This document shows, in pieces, positions 12,104 to 24,100 of a stretch of DNA of 44,064 bases (position 1 is the stretch's first letter; every line of letters begins with the position of its first letter). The notes below the pieces were generated by a model that saw only the letters and a program-made list of their open reading frames with translations, was not told the DNA's origin and did no database searches. The DNA lies in IMG/VR virus record IMGVR_UViG_3300025070_000067, positions 1 to 44,064 of that record; one strand, written 5' to 3'. The translations under genes and the position numbers were made by a program. Origin of the DNA: a virus.

Positions 12104-15100
12104 CCTCCTCGGCAAGTACTAACTTTTGCATCTCCTCAGTCACTTGAGTTTTAGTGATACCATACTTGCTTTTTATCTCTTTGAACTTCTCCTCGTCGTT
12201 CATCATTATAGTGTAGAGCTGGCGAGTAGTATAATCATTTAATGCTTTGTACATTGTTTTCATAAACTTGTACTCCTTTTCTGCTTCCTCTATCGCCGCT
12301 TGTATATCTTGGTATACCTGATACTCCTTAGGGTTGTTTCTTTTGAGATTAGCCAAGGCGTTTTCAGTTAGCTCATACTCTGGATTCAAGCCATCTTTTC
12401 TGTTGCCAAACTTGTCAAACTCGTATGTAACGTATTGTTTGATTTGATCCACAGTTAGGTTGTGTTTTTCCATAACATAGCCATACGTTTGCTCAAAGAA
12501 TGCATCAGTATAGAAATTATCCTCTCCCATCCTTTTGGTGTGTGTCACAAGGTTGTTGATGTACCTTCTGACTTCCCTAACCGGTGAGAAGTAGTTAAAC
12601 ACCATATACTCTTGTAATACGGCTTGACTCTCAGGAGATATTTTCTTTACGGTCTTATTGCCGAACTCATCTTCATAAATGTACTCCCCCGTGTTTGCAA
12701 GTCTTTGGTATTCTAGCATGCCTTCTATATCTTCAAAAACAACCCCAGCAATACCAAGCATTTGGTTATATCCCCCAGTGTCAAATGTTCTAAATAAATC
12801 CTCTTGATCCACTTCGTCTTTTTCAGAAAGAAGATTTAATGCTTTGTTGTACAATACTATTGCTTGCTCATCCCCAGGTGGGAATGGGTTTAATAAATCG
12901 TTTAAAAATCTACCGCCATACATTCCAATGATATAATCCAAGTCCTTTTTACACATTACAAATCCAAGTGCACCAACCTTTTCATCGCACTTGTTTGGAT
13001 CCTCAAACCCTAATTTATCACCAGCCTTGGCAAATAAATATCTACCCATCATATAGCCTATAGCTACATAACTAACCATCTCGTTAAATGTACCAACAAG
13101 GTTTGCCGCTGCATCTCTTCTGTCTTCTATCGTAGTGGCTGGACTTGCTAATATCTTAACACTAGTATTAACTCTAACTCTTGCATTAAGTCTGAATCCT
13201 GACAAGGGTATAAATATTTTAATAAGCCCTCTAGCTACACTGTTTTTGTTAGTAAAAAATGCGCCCTTCATATCCTCATCGGATACGTTTTGAGTATCTG
13301 CAACTTTGATGTCTGCGAATGAAGCAGCCTCCTCATTTAATTCGTGGCTCGCCCAATCAATGTTCTTATGAGGAAGCCCCATCTGCTTTAGCTTCTTCTT
13401 GTAAAACCCAAGGAACGCTGTTCTTGCAGCCATCTTATCAAAAAACCCAACAGACAATTGAAGTGCACTTGTTGAAATTGAATCTATCACATCTAGCCCA
13501 GAGAACGCTAAATTTTGAGATGCAGATAATGACCTTGATAGCTTCTCTTCCATTCCTACCTCTACCCTTGACCCATAGCCTCTATTTATAATTGAAAGGC
13601 TTGTTCTGTCTATAAATTTATTTGCTTCACTATAAGGATTAAAAACAGAAATGATGTCTTTTGTTATAATGTTCGAAACTCCAACTTGACTCGTGGCACT
13701 AATCATTGCGGTCAAATACTGCTTCATAGATTGACTCACTTGAACCATAACCTTCGCCATACCTACGGTGGTAAGAGTTCTGAACACCTTTTTAACCGCC
13801 TTATTTGATTCTACATCAGTATCTAGGGGTTGCCCCAGCTCATTTCTTTTGAGCCTCCTATAGATGTCAATCCTACTCCTAACTCTTTCTACTTGTTCCT
13901 TTGTGTTTACAATTTCAATAAACTCAGGTGAGTTCACGTATCCATCTATTTGCTTCAGCGACTCCACGGTTCTAGCATCAATGAGACCCTCTCTCAGCCT
14001 AGTGTAGGCCACCCTATCAAAATCTAAATTAAGAATCTTGCCCTTTGGAAGTGATTTAATTTTCTGAGTGTCTAATGTTATCCTAGCCTGTCTTTGAGCG
14101 CCATAACTTTGTGCGGCCTCCTCCGCAAACTCTGTGGGGTCAATCGTTATGAAAGACCTTGGGAAATAGTTTTGATCGTTAGGTAGTCGTTTGTTGTAGT
14201 ACTGCTCAGTAACTCTTTTTAGCTCTGGAAAGTGCTTTGAGTATAAGTCCCTCCAATAACTAACCAACCCTAAGGAATCAGGATTCATTTTAGTCACAAC
14301 ATCCTCTATTGTTTCAGAACCCTTTACTATTCTATCGTATACTTTTTGTTGAGCCTCACCTTTTTTAGAATCTATTTTGGTTAGCACCTCTACAGACTCT
14401 TTAAGCATTCTTTTATTATTCGCAAAAGCCTCTTCCTTGCTAGAGCCCTCCTCTATTCTATCTAAGTGAGCGTACATAGCTCTTTCTACGTGCTGGTCAT
14501 ATGTGTTGTTTTTTCTTTTTTTCAGTGAAGGCAACTTGCTTAGTTTAAGAGAGAACACGGCTTTTCTTATACTGCCATCCCTTAAATCAGCAAAACCATT
14601 CAAGTATTCATTCACTGTCTTCTCTCCAGAGTTTGACCCCTTAACGAGATCCGCTGAACCAGAGTTATTGAAAAATGTGTTAGACTTGTTTGTGCCCCCC
14701 ATAACAGAAATCAGGGTACTATAAAAAGTTCTTGCCGTTCTGTCGTCAAATTTTCCAATAATGTTATACTTTGACCTTTTCGCCCCTTTAAGGCCATCCT
14801 CAATATCTTGAAGTAAATTTTTTCTACCAGTATGATAACTAACGGATTCAGACATTCCATATAAGCTACCATTCTCCAAGAAGTTAGTCAATACATTGGC
14901 GGCTTTTATAACCATAGCTCTATCCTTGAGTAGGTTTAAATCCATAGCCACAAAGTCCTTGACCAACTTAGCATCTTGCTTACCAAGACCCCTGTTTTTT
15001 ATTTCTGCTTCTACGTCTGGCGTAAGCCTTTCAAATAAAGCATTGAAATTATTTATAAGTTCTTTGGTTGTTTCCTTTTTTGTCGTTTGGTCTCCCCTCA

Positions 15101-18100
15101 GGGCTGCTTTCATTTGAGACATTGTAAGACCTTTTGGATCTAACCCCTCGTCTACTAGTTTTTGCTTTAGCTCTTCGGCTTGCTTATCTCTTTGCCTTGC
15201 CAGCTCCTTGGATACATATGCGTTTACTTCAGACTTGTTAAATGTCTTTGGCATGCGAGGCTCACCCTTTATCATCTTGGAGTTCTCCATTCCAGCTGAA
15301 ATAATAGCACCCAATTGAGTATACTCATCTATGTTAGGAACGCTCTCTATGTTTAGACTTATAAAATCATTCGCAATTGCCTTGATGTCTCCAGGTACAG
15401 CGTCTCTTTTTCTTTTGCCTTTTATTTTTTTTCTGATACCATCCGCATTCTTAAACTTCTCAGCGTATGCCGCATCCTTAACTATGTTGTTTAGATAAGC
15501 CTCAAACCTAGCTATTGTGTTAGGGTTCTTCTTGCCTATAACATACTTCAGCCTTCTGAGTATCTGAGCGTTTACTTTATTCTCCTTGCTTATCTTGTTT
15601 TCTTTCAAGAAGGCTTCAATGTCTCTAAGCATTGCAACGCTACGCTTTTTCACACTCATCTCGGCACGCCTAGTTGCAAGGTCAATTTCTTTAATTCTCT
15701 TTATCAACTCCTTAGCCTCGTTGACAACAATCATTCTTCCAGGAACTTTCGCTTGCTTTTCAGCAACCTTTATAAAGTCATTTATGGCGTTGGTCATAGA
15801 CATCTCAGACCTAGCCTTCCCAAGCCTATCTACAAATCGACCCTCTTTGCCCACCAAGTTTAGACCCTTGGCCTGTCTGTTCACCATTGTCTTCAGGGCG
15901 CTCTTCTTTGCCGTAAGAGTTTTGTCACTAGCCAAGACCTTTTTAACTTCAGCCTTGAAACTGTCTAATTTTTCTGTAGACACGGGGGCCTCAGCTACTT
16001 CAACCGTTGGCTCTGCTTTCTTAGCCTCAGCCACTTCAACCGTTGGCTCTGCTTTCTTAGCTTTTGTGGGGGCAGGTTTCTTTTCAGAAACAACTTCACC
16101 GCCTAACATAGTGGCGTATATGGCACGCATCCCATCATTCAACTCGATGTCTATTGCTGAACCTGTTATGCCATTATATATATCAGTAAGCCAAGTCTTG
16201 AAACTTTCAAATATTTTTTTGAGATTGGTAGAAGGGGCCTTACCCTCAGCAAGATACTTTTCAAACCCTCTAGCGAACTTCTCACTTACAGACCTGTTCC
16301 ATTGCTTCTCGCCCGCAAAATCCATAACAACCTTCTTATCTGCATTGGTCAGGTAATTTTCATATACGTGAGCCATCTCGTGAAGAGGTGTTGAAATATC
16401 AGGATTCTCTAATGCAAATATTATATGCCTCCCGTGCTTAGAAAAAACAGCCCCCTTGTTCTCTTGGAACTTAACAAACGACTCGGGAACATCCTTTAGC
16501 TGGTGGTTGTTGTAATTTTCTTGCGTAGGCAGTATTGCCGAGTTTGATCTGGACTGAGCTCTTTCTATGAGCCTATCTATAGTTGCCTTGTCGTTAGGGT
16601 CAAATACCGTTACTGTGGAGTATACGGGGTTCGTAATGTTGTTCCTAGTTATCTCACCAATGATAGGCCCTAGGTGAACAGAACCCCTTGTTGTTGGTTT
16701 TAATCTAGGCTCTGAAGGCTCCTTAGGGTAGCTCTTTAGTGTTACAGGCACAGCCCCGTCGAAGTTGAGGGTGTATATGTGCTTGCTTCCAACCTTCACG
16801 GAAACTATCTTATCTAAATTCTCATAGGTGTTCCCGTCGAAGTTTGCCGTCCACTTCCATCCAGCTGACTTCTTGAATAGGTTGACTCTAATAATTTTGC
16901 CCTTACCCTTAGTAACATCTGTTTCAGAAACATTATCGGATACACTAAGGGATGGTTTGCCCGTTTCAGGATCAACACTAATTCTAGCTGAAGTTCCCGT
17001 GAAGTTATTTACAGCCTTGAATTGCTTCATGTCAACAAACACCCCACCAGGCTGATACTTAAACTTACGCCCCAGCTTATACAAAAACGACTGCTTGTCT
17101 TTTTCAGATACGCTCTTGCCTGTTGCTTCTTCGTATCCCAATAGGAATCTTTCAGGTAATGGCAGAACAGACATTTCCTTGGCCTCATCAAGAACCGTAG
17201 AGGTCTGCTCCCTACTCATAATTGGTAGTTGCTTATCGAACAAGGCATAGCTAATCACAGCACTTTCATCAATAACACCTTCGGGTCTTTCGGCAAACAA
17301 TGCTCCTTGAAATCCTGCGTTCTCCATTTGGTCAATAAACTGACTGCCAGTAGCCCAATCATTTATGCCATTTCCACCCTCTGATGCCTCTCTCATGCTT
17401 CTAATAGCATTATTGTAATCTCGTAAAGCATCTTCTTTTGAATCGTATTCTACTTCAAGCTCCTCATTGTTTTTTAAAAACCCTTGTTTTAGTTTCTCAA
17501 TGTGCTTAGGGTTTCTTAAATCGAATAGATTCTGTTTCTTTTGTTTGGAAATTATTGTTTGAGTTACTTCACCCCCTCTATCAGTAGAATATATTTCTGC
17601 ATACCTTCTGTTTGGAGTCAAGAATATTGCTCCCGATGGCCCTCGTTTTATGGTTTTCCCCTCAAGTGGTGTTGGTGAGCCGTGAAACACAACCTCTGAA
17701 TCCTCATCAAGAACCGTAGAGGTTGCTCCATCTTGGGACTCCATTCTGTTGGTGGACTCCTCGATGTCTGATTTTACTATTTGGCTCTCTGTCTCTTGAG
17801 CGACAGGACTCTCGGTCATCATTTTAAGAATGCTTGAAGAGACACCCGCTTGCCCAGGGAACACTTTGCCGTGAGCACTTTTACGTGGCCTTCCTTGCTC
17901 TAAATCAGAAAGAGCATCAGAGAACCTTTCCCCTTGCTTGTTGGGATTCTCTACTATGTTTTCTCTAGGAGACGTTTTATCAAAGAACTTGACGCTAACC
18001 TTAGACTGAGGGTTAATGGTTTTTATTGCAAATGGATAACTTCCGTGAGCATCATCTGCAACTGCCTCCACTAATGGAGCATCAAGAGCAACCCCTTCAG

Positions 18101-21100
18101 GTCTTGTAACTTCAATCACAGCATAAGCCTGACCCGATCCATTACTAGTTAAATCCCTTACAATAGGCTCTCCTAAAACGTAAGCAAATCCATTCACCAA
18201 TCCGCCTTTATCTCCCTTTTTAATCGCTAAGTTTCTTCTACTAGACACAGACAGTTTGTACCCCGTGTCAGCAAAGAATGACTTCATAGATTTAACAAAC
18301 TTGCTATTTGCGTTATTATTACTTCTGCTTAATATCTCAGTAATCAATTGTTCATTAAAGTCCTTTCTTTTTTGAAAGTTTGTGTTCTGTGGTCTTGACA
18401 CAACCTGTATAGTGGTCATTATTTCGTCTAAAGAACTCTTTGTGGTTAGGTTGTTTTCTATACCAGCTTTTTTCATTGCTGCTACCACAGACTTCTTATA
18501 TGTGTTTTCGGTTATACCAAAGTCAGGGTTGTTTGAAAAAGCGCTAAAGATGCTTGCAACGCCCTCCATTGAGTTTGAGTTGCTAAGGTTTTTAGTTCTT
18601 GATCCCGTAGTAAGGACCATTCTAGCCACGCCATCCTCATTGCTTACTCCCGACTCATTTATAAGGTTAACAAGTCCACTTGCAGCGGCCTCTCCTGTGC
18701 TAGCCCAAACTGGTTGCTGTACGTCTCCATCTTGCTTAAACACTATGGGGTAAAGAGCACCGCCCTGACCCTTTAAAATAGTCTCTCCTTTGTATGTAAA
18801 GTTGGACACAGAAGCGTCATCTGGTTGGTGGAACACTGCCGTTTTGCCATCCAATGATTCAATCGATACATCTTTCTCAATTAATCCAGCTTTAACAGCA
18901 TCGTCAAACTCCTTGGAGTTCTTGAAAAAGGTAAAGGTTATTTTGCTGTCTCTTGAGCTATAGTCCGATTGGAACAATAGGCTTGCAGGGTTCATAGTCT
19001 TAGGGATTCCTCCAGGGCTTCTTCTGAAAGAGATTTTCTTGTACATCTCCTCCTTGGAAATGCCATCTCTCTTTGCCATAGCCTCGACCATTCTGTCGCT
19101 GATAACTGCCGCCGCTTTAGCCTTCTTATTACTTAGCCCAAATATGTCTTTATTTATGGCAGTTAAGGAGTTCACGTCAGTAGCCCTTCTTCCAGCAAAT
19201 CCCTCTTCTAGCTGAACCTCTACTCTTTTTCCATCAATAATAATGGTGGCAAATCGCTGTCCGAAGTTTGGAGACTTTTCAAACTTATTTTCCCTTACTT
19301 CTACTAGTTGTATCTCTTTGTTTTTTGCGTCTGCATATTGCTCAACAGCCGGTTTGTTTGCTTCAGCATCCATGTCGGCATCTAAGTTCTCAGCAAGTTG
19401 CTCTAAAGAGTTATATGTCTTGTAGTTTTGTGTCTTTGGTCGACCTTTCTCATCTAATATAGTCTGAACAAATGTCGTTGTCTCTACGCCTCTAGTTCTG
19501 TTTAAGTCAGTATCTGTTTTAATCGTAACCTCTGCGCCTTCAGCAAATGGTTGTTCTAGTTTTTCTTTAAACTCATCTACCCTTGGCTTATCCTCTATTT
19601 TCCTTGCAACAACCTTTTTTGGCGGTTGCTTTTGATCCTCTGATACAGGAGCTGGGGTCACAGCCTCTTCGGTTACGCCCTTTTTTGATGGAACAATCAT
19701 AGTTATAGTACCATCCTCAGATTTTTCTGTTCTTTTGGCTAATGTCTCTTCTAAAGATAAATTTTCATCTCCTTTAGCCCTCATCCCTAATTTATAATTC
19801 AATGATACAGAAGCATCGTTAGTTGCAACTCCTGAAATTTGGCCGTCAGTATATGATATAGCTGCTTTTAACAAGGCCCCCGCCTTGCCCTTTCTCCTTT
19901 GACTTTCATCTACCTGCAAGCGCAATATTGAAAATACCTTATTCCCTTTTACTCTACCTATCTCCAAAACACCACCATCAACGCTAAAAGTTTGCATACT
20001 CCCTTCTTCAAAAGATGGATTACTGCTATCAGTTGGTTGAATATTTACTTTTTCAGCAGGTGCTTCTTGTGCTACTTCTTCAGTTGCTGGAGCAGCCTCC
20101 TCCTGTTCGGTTGCCGCATCCGCTCTTCCTAAAATATTTCTACGAGCATCCGAAAAGTTATTGAGGGCTTCAAACGTATTCTTGTTTTCAGTAAATTGAC
20201 TATTATATTTATCAAAATCCTCAAAAACATACAATTCTTTTGTCTGATTAAGAGAAAAACCGCCCTTAAATGTTATGTCAGTTGGCCGGCTCATAAAAGG
20301 AATTTTTACCGTGGCATATGTATAGCCCAGCTCTTGAGGTGGTTTTACATTTGAAACCCCTATCCCATCTTTATTAGCAAACTCTGACTTGGCTCCTTTA
20401 AGAGCCTTTCTAGCATTAGGTCCAGGTATGTATATTTTTTTATGGTATGCAATAGCACTATAACGTACCCTCTCAGCCTCTCTAACCTCTTTTATTTTTT
20501 CCGTTAACTCAGCTGGGGCCTTTTTTGATTCTAAGGTTACTTTAAGAACTCCAGTATTAACAATTTCTTCTTCAAACTCTTGGTTTATACTAGACTCACT
20601 AAACGCATTGTAATCCCCTGCGGTTAAAACATAATCTGAATATACTTCTAGCGCTCGTTGTTTTTTACCTGCATTAATTAAAGCGCCAACCTGACTATAT
20701 GCTAGGTTACTTCTGCTGTCAAACTCCTGAGAGGAATCGCTGATTGCCAATTCAGATCCCTTAGAAAAATATTCAATATTTCTCTTCCTGTTTTCAACTG
20801 CCTCTTCAAAATCAGACTCAGACATTGTATAACCCGTAGTGTAATTAAATATGTTTCTACTTGGAGTGACTCTGCCAATTTTAGGTCTTTTTTTGAAAAA
20901 ATAACTGCCGTCTTTTTGTTTTTTGCCCGATTGTAACTCTGACAATTCAGCGTTAAGGCTTGCAAGAATATTATCATACCCCTCTTTTATTTCAGACAGG
21001 TCCTCTTTGGTTAACTTAGTTTTGGCCATTAGTGAATTAGCCGTTATTTGCCTTGCCTTGCTCTCTTCTATTTCAGCAGATGCCTCTGCGCCCTTTTCTA

Positions 21101-24100
21101 CTTTGAATTGGTTTAGCTTAGTTATAAATTCATCTCCAGCCTCTTTAGTAACCTTATAGGTTTCTCCAGCTTCTGTTTTTACAACCTCACTTTCTAATCC
21201 TTCAGGAGGCTTTACAGAAAACAGGTAGCTTCCGTCTTTTTGCCTAGCATTCTGCATTGACCTTGATACGCCATCAGCGTCATCTATCTCTGATTTTATG
21301 TCATCAATTTTTTGCTGAGATTTAGACTTTCCCTTTTTAATCCTGGACGTATCGTATTCAGACTTTAAAGAAGACATGATGTCAGACTGAGCCAAAGGAG
21401 ACCCTAAAGATTCTGAGGTTATATCTTGTATTTCAGACGCTACGTTAGGATCATTTATAACTTGATACTGAGTTCTTTTAAAAGTCTTTGGATTGTTGTT
21501 GTCGAAAAAAGATAATATTTCATCCTTGCTCACCAGCTCCCCATTTAACACATACGCTGAATCACCTGTGTCATAAACCTCTTGAAGGCCAGTTATTGTG
21601 GAGTTTATGGTTTGTAGTTTTTCAACCTTATTCTCTATTCTTTTCTTTCTTTTTGGATTTCTCTCCCTAGCGGCTTGTGCTTCTAGTCTTTGAGAAGCCA
21701 TTTCATTGCTGTAAATTAAGTTTATACTCTCTTTGTCCTTAACCCTTGGAGACATATTTTCATATGCCCTGTGTGCGTACTCAAGATTCTTATTAAGGTC
21801 AATTCCTACTTTGCTAGTAATAACTCCATCAGCAACTAGTCTTTCTACCGCCTTCTTGGATGCATTTATGTTTTTGGCTGCAGGAAACAATAACTCGTCA
21901 AGTTCAAATTGTTGAGCATTCTTTAAGTTTGAAATCTCTCCAGTAACAGAGCGTCCTCCGCCCGCAAATCCAGTGATGAAAGACACGAGAACAGTTTCAT
22001 ATATTTCATCAGCAGTTCTAGTATGCTCCTCAATCTTATTATCAGACCGTGCCGCGGCATACCCGTGATACCCTGACTGAACTAGGTTTTCAAGAACAAC
22101 TTCCTCAAACGTCTCTTTTGCGCCTTCAATAACACCTGATTTTAGAAACCTAGCAGTTTGCCCTTTAACAACGTTTTTCATTACTTGCTCAGGGGCAAGT
22201 TTGGAGGCCGCCGCAGTCACCGTAGGAGTCATAGATCTATACCCTCCACCGACTAATCCTTTCTCAAGTCCACCAAACGCCATGTTAGTAAAACCAATAG
22301 CAAGACCCACTCTGCCCGCATAGTTGTTGGCTTCGTCTTCAGAAAATCCAGCTTGTAAAGCATATTCCCTTAGGTCGTTATATTGTTGACCAGCAATAAT
22401 AGACGTACCAATAACTTTTGGCATTGCCGCATTTATCAATTGAGTAGAGTACTGAGCAGCCTTTGGCAGGGCCTTCAATGCTCCTCTAGTAAGTCCAGAT
22501 CCAATACCACCTCCCGCAGCCAAAACAGCCAAATCAGAGGATACCCTCGTTAAAGACCCAACTGTTCCTGCAAGTGAAGGGTTATACCACTCCCTTGATT
22601 TAACCTCTCTTTCTTCAAATGATTCGTCTTTGCTTATTTGGTCTAATACCTTCCTTTTTTCTGCCTCCGAAACGTGACCAAGTTCACTAGTGTAAACATT
22701 TGTAGGCCTCCCCGTTTCATCAACATATACTTTGTAGCCCTCGTACTCTAAACTGCTTCCATAAACAGGAGAAGAAAAGTAATCAGATGTTAGGTTGTCA
22801 GTTCTAAGATTCCCCGCTTTGTGCATTTTACCTGACCACTCTATTATGTCGTCGGCAAATTTGTTTTCGTCAGACCAATTCATTGCGTATCCAGCCAAGC
22901 CTATAGTGCCCACCACGGCCTTGTATGCTGAACCACCCAAGGTGTTTTTAATATTTCCTATAGCCTGAAGCGTTAAGGGCTTAGACTCGAAGTCATCCTC
23001 TTTCCAATCTTGAACGTACTCGAGCTCTTTAAAAAACTCCATGGTCTCAGAGTCTACGATTCCAACAGAGTTTCTTTCGATGTTTTTAAGTGTTCTGTAA
23101 AAGTCTCTAGCCAAGTCAACTTCGCCTGATAAATATGCCGCAGAAAAAGCATCTTGATAATAATCATAGTATTTCTTTAGCTCACCCTGAACATCGTCCA
23201 TTCTTTCCTGCTCCTCAACTAAAGCCCTTTCATCCTTAAGAGTCACATTGTCTCTGAACCTTTCCCATATGTTTCTGTCATAAAGATTATAAGATTCAAC
23301 CCCCTCGAATATACCTCTAGCTTCCCCCACCGGTTTGTTAGCTAGGGCAATATTGTACTCGCCACTCTTACTAGTGTGTTTTAACACTTCGGCTATGGTA
23401 TAGTCTGAGTTGTTAAGTTTAAATGTATATCCATGCATATAGGGATTCCCCTCACCTGCATTGAAAACATTATCCCTAAGTGTAGATAATTCGCTTGTTT
23501 GGCCATACCTAGGATTTGCCTCTTGAAGGTATCTGTTAACTAGGTAGGTAAAATATTCATCTCTACTGCTAAATTGCTTCTTAATTGTCTTACCTAAGCT
23601 AGCGTCGTAAACATCTCCAACAAAACTTTTAGTTGATGCGCTTAGTGGTATATTTTTTAATATGTTGTTGGCGTATTCTGTTGCTTGAGAAACCAATTCT
23701 TCGTCACCCATGTCATTTAAAGACATTAATGCGTCAACCTTTACTTTAAAATCGTTAAAAACATATTCAGGATCATTTGACTTGAAAGCGTCAAGGTTCC
23801 CTACAGAGCCCTCTCCATACAAACGGTCAGGATCATCCATAATAGTTTGTTCTAGACTTGGGTCGAAATCGTCTCTTATTTTAGATATGTCATATAAATT
23901 GCCAAGAGCAATCTTTTCTATCCCCTCCTCTTGAAAAACCTTATCACTTCCACCCTTTTCATATTCCAAAACTATTTCCATAGCTCCAGATTCGGCTTCT
24001 TGTTTTTTAGCAGACTTAACCACTTGCTCCCTGCCTTCGCTGTCAATTATCTTTTTGCCCTCATATTCACTCAAGGCATTGTCTAGGCTATAATTACCCG

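Noticed and set aside
15988-16059. Tandem repeat as CRISPR-like array
   Set aside because: Two adjacent units without spacers, inside a coding frame.
15586-16356. Plus-strand open frame of 256 codons opposite the giant gene
   Set aside because: It is Ser/Leu/Phe-rich with no domain pattern, lies antisense to a clearly coding Lys/Glu-rich region, and even contains the mirrored 36-base repeat. It is a composition shadow.
20702-20977. Minus-strand 91-codon frame inside the giant gene in another frame
   Set aside because: The giant frame is intact through this region with consistent charged helical sequence. Unlike 9038-10009, the alternative frame shows no family pattern.
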